Positions 52,253-61,683 of a stretch of 64,000 nucleotides of DNA are shown here, one piece after another (the first letter of the stretch is position 1; each line of letters starts with the position of its first letter). Origin of the DNA: Bog-113 sp963752695 (GTDB lineage Bacteria > Acidobacteriota > Terriglobia > Bryobacterales > Bryobacteraceae); assembly GCA_963752695.1 (NCBI GenBank), contig CAVVZB010000002.1, positions 1,527,630 through 1,591,629 of the forward strand, read 5' to 3'. Under the pieces are notes generated by a model. It was not told where the DNA came from and searched no databases. It saw only the letters and a program-made list of their open reading frames with translations. Both the position numbers and the translations under genes were made by a program.

Positions 52253-54028
52253 ATGTCGTCATCCCGGAGTCTGTTCGAATCGGATTATGATCAGACCGTT
52301 CGTACCGAAATCGAGCTATTCCGTTCCCGCGCTCAGGAACTGTTGAACGGTGTAATCACCGATGATGATTTCCGCGGCTTTCGCCTCCGCTATGGGATCT
52401 ATGGTCAGCGCCAGCCTGGGGTCCAGATGGTGCGCACCAAGTTCCCGGGCGGCGTTTTAACGGGCGCTCAGATGCGTCAATTAGCTCGCGTTGCCGACGC
52501 TCACGCCGGTGGACGTGGGCATGTGACCACCCGTCAAAACATGCAGTTCCATTTCGTTCCCCTCGCGCAAGCTGCCGATGTCATGCACTTGTTAGCCGAT
52601 GCGGGAATGACCACGCGCGAGGCATGCTTCAACACGGTCCGAAACGTTACCGCGTCTCCGGATGCTGGGTTGCGGCGGGATGAGGTTTTCGATGTCATCC
52701 CTTATGCCCGCACCGTCGCTTTCGCTTTCCTGCGGCAGCCCTTGACGGACAGCATGCCGCGAAAATTCAAGATCTCCTTCGATGGCGGCAGCACGCTTGA
52801 TCCCCACTCCGATCGCATGCTCGGAGGCATCCATGACGTGGGTCTACTGGCGCGGATCGAAGACGGGCGTCGCGGCTTCCGTGTGGTGATGGGAGGCGGC
52901 TTGGGACCACTACCCACCGAGGCCGCAATACTGGACGACTTCCTTCCCGAAGAGCGGCTGGTGAACCGAATCGAAGCCGTATTGCGGGTGTTCAACGCTT
53001 ACGGAAATCGCAAGAATCGAAACAAAGCCCGTTTGAAATTCGTGCTCCGTGAACGCGGGCTTCCGTGGTTGAAGGAGACGATTGAAACCGAGTACGCCGA
53101 CATCCTGGCGAATGGCGGAATTCCCACGCCTGAGCAAGTTCCGGAAGGTTTCGGAGCGTATCAGTCAAGCCCTCGTCCGCTCGGGTCGGGCGACCTGCTG
53201 CCCGTTCTTGGCCCGCGCCGGAACAGTGATCCCCGTTATGATCGCTGGTTGGAAACCAATGTGGAAGAGCAGAAACAAACTGGCTATGCAATGGTCCGCG
53301 TGCGGGTCGATCAGGGCAACTTAAGTTCCCATCAGATGTATGGGTTGGCCGACCTTGCCGAGAACGCCGGAGATGGACTGCTGCGGGTGACCATCGACCA
53401 GAACATTCTGCTGGCGTACATACCGTTGGCTAACTTGCCACGCTTGCACGCGGCTCTCGACGCCATCGATCTCGGAGGCGCCAGCGCCGGCGAGTTCGAG
53501 GACATAACCACGTGCCCCGGAGCGTATTCCTGCAATTTGGCGCTCACCAAATCGATGAATCTCGGCAAAGCGATCCACGATGTAGTGAGCGATTACCAGC
53601 AGCCCGCCGCGCGAAAGCTCAACGTGAAAATCAGTGGGTGCCCGAACTCTTGTGGCCAGCACTGGATTGCCGACTTCGGCTTCTACGGGAACGCGCGCAA
53701 GATCGAGGGGCGAGAAGTCCCGTATTATCAGATGTTGCTCGGCGGCGGGCATGACGAAGAGGGCGTGCTTCGCTTTGGCCTGGCAATTCAAAGTATTCCC
53801 GCGCGCTTGGCGCCAACCGCTGTTCAACGCGTGGTGGATCACTATTTAGCAAACCGCGAGGGCGATGAGGCGTTCCGTCCCTATGTCTTGCGCAACAAGA
53901 TCGAGTTCTTCCGCGCGTTAACTGCTGACTTGGCTAAGCCGCCGGAGCTGTTTCCCGAGATCTACAACGACTGGGGCGACGAGACCGCGTTTTCGCTAAA
54001 ACTCGGACGCGGAGAGTGCGCCGCTTAA
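52253..54028 (+). CDS. Sirohaem nitrite/sulfite reductase, ferredoxin-type
   Basis: 591 residues. Both ferredoxin-like halves are present (FRGFRLRYGIYGQRQPGVQMVRTK; later GYAMVRVRVDQGNLSSHQM). The cofactor pocket has GHVTTRQNMQFHFV and NTVRNVTASPDAG. The C-terminal cluster cysteines are CPGAYSC and GCPNSC, the C-x5-C...C-x3-C pattern that holds a [4Fe-4S] and sirohaem. It reduces sulfite or nitrite by six electrons; which one is not decided by the sequence. No cysJ, cysH, nirD or transporter gene is near. Its start is 13 bases after the perfect inverted repeat. Confidence 0.93.
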   Translation: MSSSRSLFESDYDQTVRTEIELFRSRAQELLNGVITDDDFRGFRLRYGIYGQRQPGVQMVRTKFPGGVLTGAQMRQLARVADAHAGGRGHVTTRQNMQFHFVPLAQAADVMHLLADAGMTTREACFNTVRNVTASPDAGLRRDEVFDVIPYARTVAFAFLRQPLTDSMPRKFKISFDGGSTLDPHSDRMLGGIHDVGLLARIEDGRRGFRVVMGGGLGPLPTEAAILDDFLPEERLVNRIEAVLRVFNAYGNRKNRNKARLKFVLRERGLPWLKETIETEYADILANGGIPTPEQVPEGFGAYQSSPRPLGSGDLLPVLGPRRNSDPRYDRWLETNVEEQKQTGYAMVRVRVDQGNLSSHQMYGLADLAENAGDGLLRVTIDQNILLAYIPLANLPRLHAALDAIDLGGASAGEFEDITTCPGAYSCNLALTKSMNLGKAIHDVVSDYQQPAARKLNVKISGCPNSCGQHWIADFGFYGNARKIEGREVPYYQMLLGGGHDEEGVLRFGLAIQSIPARLAPTAVQRVVDHYLANREGDEAFRPYVLRNKIEFFRALTADLAKPPELFPEIYNDWGDETAFSLKLGRGECAA

Positions 54029-54058
54029 CCTTTCGCGCATTGGCTAACATCAAAGGCA

Positions 54059-55591
54059 ATGCCTCGGATTCAACGGGCGCTGCTCAGCGTCACCGATAAG
54101 ACTGGGATTGCCGCCTTCGCCCACGGGCTCCATCAATTGGGGATCGAGCTTCTTTCCACTGGCGGAACCGCTCGCCTGCTGCGCGAAAACGCCTTGCCCG
54201 TAACCGAAGTCTCCGATATTACCGGGTTTCCTGAGATGCTCGACGGGCGCGTGAAGACCATGCATCCGAACATCATGGGTGGGATACTCGCGATGCGAGC
54301 CAATCCCGGACACATGAAAGCCTTGAAGACGCATCACATCGGAACCATCGACATGGTAGTGGTCAATCTGTATGAGTTCGAGAAGGTGGCTGAGAAGTCA
54401 GGGTCTCAGCTTCACGAGCTGATCGAACATATCGACATCGGCGGCCCGAGCATGATTCGTTCCGCCGCGAAGAACTATCAGGATGTCGCGGTCATTACGT
54501 CTCCGGATGATTATGAACCCATCCTCACAGAGCTTCGCAACAGTAGCGGAGACTTAGCCGAGGCAACAAACTGGACATTAGCTAAGAAGGCGTTTCAAGT
54601 GACAGCGGCATACGATCGCGCGATTGCGCAAACGCTTGCCGCCTTCCACGACGAACCGTCGGAACTTCCCAAAGTTCTAGACATTCGCGAGCCGCGCCGA
54701 AGCACTTTGCGATATGGCGAGAATCCCCATCAACTGGCCGCTGTGTACGGCACTGGACAACGTGGTGTCGTGGGCGGGACCCAATTGAACGGCAAGGAAC
54801 TCTCGTATAACAACCTGGTCGATCTTGATGCCGCATGGGCTCTGATTCAGGAGTTCCACGCTCCCGCTGCAGCCATCATCAAACACACCAATCCGGCCGG
54901 TTGCGCCGAGCAGTCCACGTTGCTGGATGCTTACCAGCGCGCGCTCGAATGCGATCCGATCTCGGCGTTCGGTGGCGTGATCGGCCTTAACCGCGAAGTC
55001 GATGAGGTGACCGCGCGAGAGATGGTCAAGCTGTTTGTGGAGGCGATCGCGGCCCCGGCTTACACGCCCGGCGCGCTGGAAGTGCTTCGGACCAAGAAGA
55101 ACCTGCGGCTTCTGGAAGTGAAACCATCGGCCGCTTCTCTCGTGATCAAAAGCATCTCCGGGGGCTTCCTGGCTCAGACCGAAGACCGCCATGTGTTGCG
55201 CCGGTCGGAGATGCGTGTGGTCACAAAGCGCGCCCCCATCGAAGACGAGTGGTGCGCTTTGGAGTTTGCCTGGAAGGTAACTAAGCACGTCAAGAGCAAT
55301 GCGATCGTGTATGCTCGTCCTGGGCAAACAGTCGGAGTGGGCGCGGGGCAAATGAGCCGTGTGGATGCGGTCAGGATCGGCGCTGCTAAAGCGGTTCTTC
55401 CACTGGCCGGAAGCGTGGTTGCGAGCGATGCGTTCTTTCCCTTCCCCGACGGGCTAGAGGAAGCCGCTAAGAACGGAGCGACGGCTTTCGTTCAACCGGG
55501 CGGCTCGGTCAAGGACCCGGAAGTGATCCTCGCGGCCGACCGATTGGGAGCGGCCATGGTGTTCACCGGGTTCCGGCATTTTCGGCATTGA
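54059..55591 (+). CDS. purH: Bifunctional AICAR transformylase / IMP cyclohydrolase
   Basis: 510 residues. The N-terminal cyclohydrolase domain (RALLSVTDKTGI, ELLSTGGTARLL, DGRVKTMHPNIMGGIL, HIDIGGPSMIRSAAKN) is followed by the AICAR formyltransferase domain (LRYGENPHQLAAVYG, IIKHTNPAGCA, SDAFFPFPDGLEEA and a C-terminal FTGFRHFRH). It carries out the last two steps to IMP. It stands 30 bp after the sirohaem reductase and converges with the histidine kinase gene. purM and purN are about 33 kb upstream. Confidence 0.97.
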   Translation: MPRIQRALLSVTDKTGIAAFAHGLHQLGIELLSTGGTARLLRENALPVTEVSDITGFPEMLDGRVKTMHPNIMGGILAMRANPGHMKALKTHHIGTIDMVVVNLYEFEKVAEKSGSQLHELIEHIDIGGPSMIRSAAKNYQDVAVITSPDDYEPILTELRNSSGDLAEATNWTLAKKAFQVTAAYDRAIAQTLAAFHDEPSELPKVLDIREPRRSTLRYGENPHQLAAVYGTGQRGVVGGTQLNGKELSYNNLVDLDAAWALIQEFHAPAAAIIKHTNPAGCAEQSTLLDAYQRALECDPISAFGGVIGLNREVDEVTAREMVKLFVEAIAAPAYTPGALEVLRTKKNLRLLEVKPSAASLVIKSISGGFLAQTEDRHVLRRSEMRVVTKRAPIEDEWCALEFAWKVTKHVKSNAIVYARPGQTVGVGAGQMSRVDAVRIGAAKAVLPLAGSVVASDAFFPFPDGLEEAAKNGATAFVQPGGSVKDPEVILAADRLGAAMVFTGFRHFRH

Positions 55592-55601
55592 CCGTACTGA
55601 T

Positions 55602-56996
55602 CTAGGCCACTCGAGTCTTCCTGCTAGTACGGCTGGCGAGCTCCGGGACAGCCAGGGGCAAGTTGATCTGCACTTCGAAACCTCCGCCTTCCCGGTTGTT
55701 GGCGGCCACGGTTCCGCCATGCGCGGAGATGACGTGCCGCGTGATTGCCAGGCCCAAGCCCGCGCCCCCGCTATCTCGATCGCGCGCATCATTGACTCGA
55801 TAGAACGGCTCGAACAAATGCGGTAGAGCGTCTTCGGGAACTCCCGGACCGTCATCTCGAACCCTCACCAGAGCATGCGTTGCGCTCACCTTTACCACCT
55901 TGACGCGGACATTAGTTTGCTCGGGAGTATACCGGATGGCGTTACGCACCACATTTTCAATTGCGCTCCGAAGCATCTCCCGATCTCCATGTACCAACCC
56001 CGGTTCAGTGGCTTCGACCAAGACGCGCCGGTTACTCGCCGTCGCTTCAAAATCGGCATCGTCGGACACTTCTCTAACCAGACCCGCCAGACTAAACAGC
56101 TTCTTCACGCCGACCTTGGATTGCTCGGCTTTGGCGGTATTCAGGATTTGCCCGATCAGAGTGTTTAGCTTCTCGGCTTCCTGCTCGATACGATTCAGCG
56201 ACTTTTCGGCATCGGGTCCCGCCTTACGGCGCGCAATTTCCAGAGCCAGCACCAGGCGGGTAAGCGGAGACCGAAGCTCATGCGAAATGTCCCCCAGCAA
56301 GCGGTGCTGCGCCAAGACCAGGTTCTCGGTCTGCGTGGCCATGTGATCGAAGTCACGGGCCAGATCGGTGAATTCGTCGCCGCGGTTGAACGGCTTGGCG
56401 GTGCCGATCCGCACCTGTAAATTCCCACCGGCGAACTCCCGAGTTACGGCTCGCAAGCGGGTCAGGGGAGATGTTACATAGCGCGCGAACAGAAAGCAAA
56501 TCAGCGAAGCGGTAAATACGCCGAGAGCAAGCCGCGCCCAAAGTGGAAGGGGGAACGGGAGAAAGTGGAACCCGCCGCTAGACGCGAGCACACGCGCATA
56601 GACGTAGATTCGGCCGCCGGCAACAACGCGAACTGCCGCATATGTTTCGGGCGGCAGGATGCCGATTTCGATCACCGCGCTTCCGATGGTTCGATGAATC
56701 AGATCCAACAGGCGCGCGGGAGCCTCGCGCCCGGAAAGCTCAACGCCCGTGGAATCGAACAGATAGCGCCGTCGAGCGTTCTTATTGAAGCTGGCCCGCA
56801 AGGCTGCGCTTCCGCCCGCTGTCCATGTATCGACCGCCGCCTGCGCCTGACTGCGAATGGCTTCCTGAGAAACGCTGATGGCGGGACGAAACCTGTACTC
56901 GGGGTCGCTCCACATCGTGAGCCCGATTCCGATGGCTAACACTACCGCCGTGGTAGCGACATACCATGCGAAGACCCGCCAGAACAGCCCCTTCAT
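55602..56996 (-). CDS. Membrane histidine kinase (CpxA/BaeS-like)
   Basis: 464 residues from the ATG at 56996, one base after the response regulator stop (TGAGATG). A first membrane segment (about 7-28), a periplasmic sensor of about 125 residues, a second segment (about 155-178), HAMP, then HisKA with the phospho-histidine in GDISHELRSPLTRL and HATPase with ENVVRNAIRYTP, VRDDGPGVP and GAGLGLAITRHV. The sensor domain has no family I know. It should phosphorylate the regulator encoded just upstream. The signal is likely envelope or redox stress by analogy with CpxA; this is inference. Confidence 0.94.
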   Translation of the reverse strand: MKGLFWRVFAWYVATTAVVLAIGIGLTMWSDPEYRFRPAISVSQEAIRSQAQAAVDTWTAGGSAALRASFNKNARRRYLFDSTGVELSGREAPARLLDLIHRTIGSAVIEIGILPPETYAAVRVVAGGRIYVYARVLASSGGFHFLPFPLPLWARLALGVFTASLICFLFARYVTSPLTRLRAVTREFAGGNLQVRIGTAKPFNRGDEFTDLARDFDHMATQTENLVLAQHRLLGDISHELRSPLTRLVLALEIARRKAGPDAEKSLNRIEQEAEKLNTLIGQILNTAKAEQSKVGVKKLFSLAGLVREVSDDADFEATASNRRVLVEATEPGLVHGDREMLRSAIENVVRNAIRYTPEQTNVRVKVVKVSATHALVRVRDDGPGVPEDALPHLFEPFYRVNDARDRDSGGAGLGLAITRHVISAHGGTVAANNREGGGFEVQINLPLAVPELASRTSRKTRVA

Positions 56997-56997
56997 C

Positions 56998-57729
56998 TCA
57001 GGATTCCGGCGGCCCGGCTTCCTGGGAACTGCGTTCCAAGCCGGCGTAAATGTAGCCGGTACCGCGCACACTCTTGATCCGCTCGATCCCGTTCACGCGC
57101 GAGCCGAGCTTCTTGCGCAGGCTACTGATGTGGTTATCGATGCTCCTATCGAACACGGAGAACTCGCGTCCTAAAACAGCACGGAAAAGCTCTTCACGGG
57201 TGACCACTCGGCCGGCCGCAACTAGCAGGATGCGCAAAAGATCGAACTCGGCGGATGTCAAGTCGATCAGTTCGCCTTCCACGCGAACGGTCCGGGTACG
57301 AGGATCGAGTGTGACATCCCCCGCCTGAATGCTGCTTTCAATCGCGGCGGAACTGCTTTGCGTGCGGCGCAGTATCGCGCGGATGCGGGCCAGTAGCTCG
57401 CGTGGGTGAAAAGGTTTCGGCAGGTAATCGTCTGCTCCGCTCTCCAGGCCCATAATGCGATCGGTATCGTGGCCGCGCGCCGTAAGCATGAGAACGGGAG
57501 TAGCAACCTCTTTGCGCATCGCGCGCAGGACTTCGAGCCCGCTTCGCCCTGGCAACATGACATCCAGCACGACCAAAGAGTAGTTGCCGGTGAGCACGCG
57601 GGCCAGACCGGCATCGCCGTTGTGCACGGCTTCAATCGAAAAACCTTCAGCTACGAGCAACTCCTTCAGGAGTTCGGTGAAGCCGATATCGTCGTCGACG
57701 ATTAGAATGGGCGAAGTGGCGAGTTCCAA
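56998..57729 (-). CDS. OmpR-family response regulator (CpxR-like)
   Basis: 243 residues. The receiver domain has DDD (about 13-15), the phosphoacceptor aspartate in LVVLDVMLPGRSG and the conserved lysine in YLPKPFHP. The C-terminal winged helix runs from VTLDPRTRTVRV through LTSAEFDLLRILL and VVTREELFRAVLG to SVRGTGYIY. It controls promoters when phosphorylated by the kinase encoded next. The redoxin gene begins within the first few codons on the other strand, so their promoters must overlap or the redoxin leader is very short. Confidence 0.95.
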   Translation of the reverse strand: MELATSPILIVDDDIGFTELLKELLVAEGFSIEAVHNGDAGLARVLTGNYSLVVLDVMLPGRSGLEVLRAMRKEVATPVLMLTARGHDTDRIMGLESGADDYLPKPFHPRELLARIRAILRRTQSSSAAIESSIQAGDVTLDPRTRTVRVEGELIDLTSAEFDLLRILLVAAGRVVTREELFRAVLGREFSVFDRSIDNHISSLRKKLGSRVNGIERIKSVRGTGYIYAGLERSSQEAGPPES

Positions 57730-58297
57730 GAGAATCTATAATTGTAGCCCGCTGGCGCTGCTCCTGACTTCTGCCCTGTGGAGCGCCGGACCCGTGCAGT
57801 TTGACCTTCCAGCGACCGGAGGAACCCGGATCAAGTCATCCGAATTGGCCGGGGCGCCCGCAGTGGTGTTGGTTTTCCTGGCTGCGGATTGCCCGATTTC
57901 GAATCGCTACGCGCCGGTACTGCACGCGCTGGAAAGCGATTATCGGAAGCGTAGTGTGAAGTTCGCCGCCGTTTTCTCAGGCCCTGGGCTTTCGGACAAA
58001 GCGGTAGCGGCGCACTTAAAAGAATACGGTTTGGACATGGCGGGAATGCTAGATAGCCGGACGGAGCTGGCGCATCAGACTGGCGCGCAGGTGACTCCCG
58101 AGGTCGTCGTCCTGGCAAGCGGCAAGATCGCCTACCGCGGACGCATCGATGACCGCTATGTGGATTGGGGCAAGACGCGGCCCGAAGCTTCCGAACACGA
58201 TCTTCGGGATGCACTGGACGCGGTGCTCGCGAAGCGCGCGATTGTCCATCCGGTCACCAAAGCTCTGGGTTGCGCGATCGCCGGGCTGGACAATTGA
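57716..58297 (+). CDS. Exported redoxin (thioredoxin-fold, DCPIS type)
   Basis: About 193 residues from the GTG at 57716. A signal peptide (SSKRIYNCSPLALLLTSALWSA) precedes a thioredoxin fold: SSELAGAPAVVLVFLAADCPISNRYAPVL, then VTPEVVVLASGKIAYRGRIDDRY. The active-site position reads DCPIS, with a single cysteine, as in redoxin-domain proteins of Acidobacteria and Planctomycetes. Other starts are possible: ATG at 57707, or CTG at 57752, which lies nine bases after a perfect TATAAT (57737-57742). It converges with the transglutaminase gene. Confidence 0.8.
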   Translation: MASSKRIYNCSPLALLLTSALWSAGPVQFDLPATGGTRIKSSELAGAPAVVLVFLAADCPISNRYAPVLHALESDYRKRSVKFAAVFSGPGLSDKAVAAHLKEYGLDMAGMLDSRTELAHQTGAQVTPEVVVLASGKIAYRGRIDDRYVDWGKTRPEASEHDLRDALDAVLAKRAIVHPVTKALGCAIAGLDN

Positions 58298-58300
58298 CAG

Positions 58301-59272
58301 CTACTGTTGCTGCTGTTGCTGTTGCGCGTGGGCGAGTTCGGTTTCTTTATCCTCTTCCAAGAACTTAGACCATTCCTCGTCCGCCGCGAACTCCTCATCG
58401 GGAGGCAACACGGCTTCCGAAGGAGTTACCCGAACGCGCACCTGAAGCTCGGTCGCGGCTCGTCCATGCATGGTGCCCATGGTTGGAGGAACATCGGAAT
58501 AGTCGCGACCGATTGCCGTGCGGATATGGCGTCCCGAAACGAGTAAATTATTCGTCGGGTCGAATCCGACCCAGCCGAGTCCGGGAAGCAGAGCTTCCAC
58601 CCACGCATGCGTGGCCCCGTCAACGGATCGATCGCTATGCTCCGCGTCTTGGTGCAAATACCCGCTCACATAGCGGCAAGGAATGCGTAGATTACGGACA
58701 AGCGCAATCATGATGTGCGCGAAATCTTGGCAGACACCCTGGCGGGCGCGCAAAGCCTCTTCGATGGGCGAATCCACATTGGTGCTGAGCTTGACGTAAT
58801 CCAAACCGCGATACACGCTTGTGTTCAGGTACACCAGCAGTTCGAGCGGGTCTTTCCCGTTCCGCTCGCCCACTCCGAGTTCGCGTGCGAACTTGTCGAG
58901 TTCCTCTGATGGACGGGCAAAATCGCTCGGCATCAACATATCCCAATAGTCGTCACGTTCAATGGTCGCGTCAAGCTCAGTCCATGCATTGGAGCCCAAC
59001 GAATCGGGGAGAGGATCGCCGGGTTCCACATCGACCAAAGCATCGCCGATGATCGTCAGCTGCTTGTGATTCCCGGGAATATCGAAGTGATGAACCAGGT
59101 TCCCCACGTGGTCGCGAAAGGAAAAAATGCGTGCGCGTGGGCTGACCGAAAGTTGAAACGTGAAGCATCTCTGCAGGTTTTCACTGCGCGGATGCATGCG
59201 CACTTCCATGACGCTCTGTGAAACGGGACGGCTATAGCGATATCGCGTGAAGTGTCGGATGGCGTAGAACAT
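58301..59272 (-). CDS. Transglutaminase-like peptidase of the ATP-grasp triad
   Basis: 323 residues. The N-terminal beta domain (FYAIRHFTRYRYSRPVSQSVME) and the core with the catalytic cysteine in RARQGVCQDFAHIMIAL, the histidine in ATHAWVEALLPGLGWVGFDPT and the aspartate after it are the standard bacterial transglutaminase-like layout. The C-terminus is acidic and ends in seven glutamines. The start shares bases with the alpha-E stop (TGATG), making it the third gene of the triad. In this context the enzyme is predicted to cleave or form a peptide or isopeptide bond, since the partners resemble peptide ligases. Confidence 0.93.
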   Translation of the reverse strand: MFYAIRHFTRYRYSRPVSQSVMEVRMHPRSENLQRCFTFQLSVSPRARIFSFRDHVGNLVHHFDIPGNHKQLTIIGDALVDVEPGDPLPDSLGSNAWTELDATIERDDYWDMLMPSDFARPSEELDKFARELGVGERNGKDPLELLVYLNTSVYRGLDYVKLSTNVDSPIEEALRARQGVCQDFAHIMIALVRNLRIPCRYVSGYLHQDAEHSDRSVDGATHAWVEALLPGLGWVGFDPTNNLLVSGRHIRTAIGRDYSDVPPTMGTMHGRAATELQVRVRVTPSEAVLPPDEEFAADEEWSKFLEEDKETELAHAQQQQQQQ

Positions 59273-60204
59273 CAGGCCTCCAGAGCCGTTTCAATGGGAT
59301 AACGGATATAGACATCATGTAGCGCGGCGTGAAAGTTCAGGCATTGCTCGATCACACCGTTGAGATACGTGCGGAAGCCGCCGGCCATGATGTCCTGAAT
59401 TTGGACATAGGCGAGAGACGCTCGCAACTTCCCGACAATACGCTCCAACCCGCCAGTGTGCCGGCCCGGCGATATCTCGGCAATCGCGTTAAGCGCATGT
59501 TGCATTTTCTCCACCGAGTAGCGGACCGAGTACGGGAACTCGGGATTCAGCATGAGGAACTCGGCCACGCGATCCGGTTTAAGATCGGCCGTGTACACCC
59601 GGCAGTACGCCTCGAAAGCGCCGCAGCTCGACAGTAATCCAGCCCACTCAAGGTCGTCCGCAGCATCGGACTGAGAGAAGTGAGCATCAAGGAGGACCGA
59701 CAGCGCGCAAGCCCGCTCGATGTACTTGCCCATCTGAATGAAGTACCAGCCCTCTCCATGATTCATAGTTGCGTCCGTCACACCGTTGAAGGCATAAGAA
59801 CCGGTGCGAACGGAATTAACGACACGAAGCGGTTCGAAATCGGTGTGAGCGCGATAGCTTGCTTCCAGAACCTCATGATAGAGACGATTCAAGCGCTCCC
59901 ACATTTCCGAGCTGATCTGCTCACGCACCTGGCTTGCGTTTTCACGCGCCCCACTGATACAGGACACAATCGATGACGGCGTCTTCGGGTCGGCAGTCAA
60001 GCGGATCATGGCGTCCTGCGGCACGATCTCCGGATCGTCACGTAAGCCGATGCTGGCGGTTACGCGATGCCAGCGTTGCTCGGTCGAAAGCTTGGACGGA
60101 TTGAGTAATAGGTTGTAATTGGCTTCAATTACGCGCGCGCAATGATCGGCGCGTTCGAAGTAACGGCTCATCCAATAGAGACTGTCAGCGACGCGGGAGA
60201 GCAT
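59272..60204 (-). CDS. Alpha-E domain protein
   Basis: 310 residues, all helical. It begins MLSRVADSLYWMSRYFERADHCARVIE, the diagnostic start of the alpha-E (DUF403) family, and carries conserved charged helices (NHGEGWYFIQMGKYIERA, ECYCRVYTADLKPDR-like stretch). The family nearly always accompanies a circularly permuted ATP-grasp enzyme. Its activity is unproven and may be a helper of the ligase. It begins three bases after the ATP-grasp stop and overlaps the transglutaminase start. Confidence 0.93.
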   Translation of the reverse strand: MLSRVADSLYWMSRYFERADHCARVIEANYNLLLNPSKLSTEQRWHRVTASIGLRDDPEIVPQDAMIRLTADPKTPSSIVSCISGARENASQVREQISSEMWERLNRLYHEVLEASYRAHTDFEPLRVVNSVRTGSYAFNGVTDATMNHGEGWYFIQMGKYIERACALSVLLDAHFSQSDAADDLEWAGLLSSCGAFEAYCRVYTADLKPDRVAEFLMLNPEFPYSVRYSVEKMQHALNAIAEISPGRHTGGLERIVGKLRASLAYVQIQDIMAGGFRTYLNGVIEQCLNFHAALHDVYIRYPIETALEA

Positions 60205-60207
60205 GGC

Positions 60208-61683
60208 TTAGTTCTGTAATACCCAGGTATCTTTACTGCCGCCGCCCTGGGATGAGTTGACGACCAGAGATCCCTTTCGCAGAGCAACGCGGGTAAGACC
60301 GCCGGGAACGATGGTCACTTTGTCGCCCATCAGGACATACGGGCGTAAGTCGACATGGCGGGGTTCTACCGCCGCGTTATCAACAAAGCATGGAGCAGTA
60401 GACAGACTGAGGGTGGGTTGCGCGATGTAATTGCGCGGGTCGGCCAGGATTTTTTCGCGGAACTCATCCTGCTGGGCGTGTGTACTGTGCGGTCCGATCA
60501 ACATTCCATATCCGCCCGACTCACCGACCGCTTTCACGACATACTTGCCAAGGTTGTTACAGACATGCTCGCGTTGCAGCTGATCGGACATTAGATAAGT
60601 CTCGACGTTTTCAAGAATCGGATCCTCGCCCAGGTAGTACTTGATGATCTTAGGAACGTAGGAGTAAATGGCTTTGTCGTCGGCAACTCCAGTGCCCAGT
60701 GCATTCGCCAGCACCACGTTACCAGCGCGATACGCATTGAAAATGCCCGCTGCGCCCAGTGATGAATCGCCACGGAACGCCAGCGGATCGAGAAAGTCGT
60801 CGTCGACCCGGCGATAGATGACGTCGACCCGCTGCAGGCCGGAGGTGGTCCGCATGTAGACAATATTGTCGTGAACAACTAAGTCGCGGCCTTCGACCAG
60901 CTCAATACCCATTTGACGGGCTAAGTAAGTGTGCTCGAAATAAGCAGAGTTGTACACGCCGGGTGTAAGCAAAACGATGGTAGGATTTCCACGGCCCTCG
61001 GGAGCGAGGGACCGCAGAGTGGAGAGCAACACCTGGCTATATTGCTCAATCGGCTTCACCCCGTACTTTCGAAACAGAGTAGGAAAGATCTGCTTCATCA
61101 CCTTGCGGCTGGTGAGCATGTAGGAGACGCCGCTCGGAACACGCAAGTTATCTTCGAGGACGACGAACTTCCCGTCCGGCGTGCGAATCAAGTCTGTGCC
61201 GACCACGCTGATATAAACGTCACGCGGAACCTTGACGCCGCGCATCTGCCGCCGGAAGTGCTTACAGGTATAAATGATTTCGCCCGGCAGAACGCCATCC
61301 TGAATGATTTTGCGTTCGTGATAGACGTCGCGCAAAAAGAGATTCAGTGCGGTGATTCGCTGGGTTAAACCCCGCTCGATGGTTTCCCACTCGGTACAGG
61401 TGATGATGCGCGGAAGCAGGTCGTGAGGGAAGATTCGCTCCGTACCTTCGTCACGCCCGTAGACGGTGAAGGTGATTCCCTGATTGAAAAACGAAAGGTC
61501 GGCTTCCTGCTTGGCGCGGCGCATCTCCTCTGCGGGTAGGCTCAGCAGCAGAGCATAGAGGGCCTTGTAGTGCGCGCGTGCGCGGCCCGGCGCGCGGAAC
61601 ATCTCGTCAAAAGCGGTCGCAAGCTCGTAATCGGAAAACGGAGCAGGCATCCTACGGTCGGGGGAGTGAAGAGACGTCGCCAT
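60208..61683 (-). CDS. Circularly permuted ATP-grasp ligase (CP_ATPgrasp_2)
   Basis: 491 residues with the permuted ATP-grasp layout: ITFTVYGRDEGTERIFPHDLLPRII, VPRDVYISVVGTDLIR, KFVVLEDNLRVPSGVSY, LLTPGVYNSAYFEHTYLARQMGIELVEGRDL, NALGTGVADDKAI and the C-terminal VNSSQGGGSKDTWVLQ. The family is predicted to join amino acids or peptides using ATP and normally heads an operon with alpha-E and transglutaminase genes, as here. The start at 61683 is the first ATG; another lies at 61650. A GGTAAAATA box sits just before it. Confidence 0.93.
   Translation of the reverse strand: MATSLHSPDRRMPAPFSDYELATAFDEMFRAPGRARAHYKALYALLLSLPAEEMRRAKQEADLSFFNQGITFTVYGRDEGTERIFPHDLLPRIITCTEWETIERGLTQRITALNLFLRDVYHERKIIQDGVLPGEIIYTCKHFRRQMRGVKVPRDVYISVVGTDLIRTPDGKFVVLEDNLRVPSGVSYMLTSRKVMKQIFPTLFRKYGVKPIEQYSQVLLSTLRSLAPEGRGNPTIVLLTPGVYNSAYFEHTYLARQMGIELVEGRDLVVHDNIVYMRTTSGLQRVDVIYRRVDDDFLDPLAFRGDSSLGAAGIFNAYRAGNVVLANALGTGVADDKAIYSYVPKIIKYYLGEDPILENVETYLMSDQLQREHVCNNLGKYVVKAVGESGGYGMLIGPHSTHAQQDEFREKILADPRNYIAQPTLSLSTAPCFVDNAAVEPRHVDLRPYVLMGDKVTIVPGGLTRVALRKGSLVVNSSQGGGSKDTWVLQN

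Noticed and set aside
54677..55351. 224-codon minus-strand frame inside purH
   Set aside because: purH motifs cover this span on the plus strand; the antisense frame has no protein-like pattern.
58302..58325. CAG/CAA trinucleotide run as a mobile or regulatory repeat
   Set aside because: It is in frame and codes the seven C-terminal glutamines of the transglutaminase-like protein.
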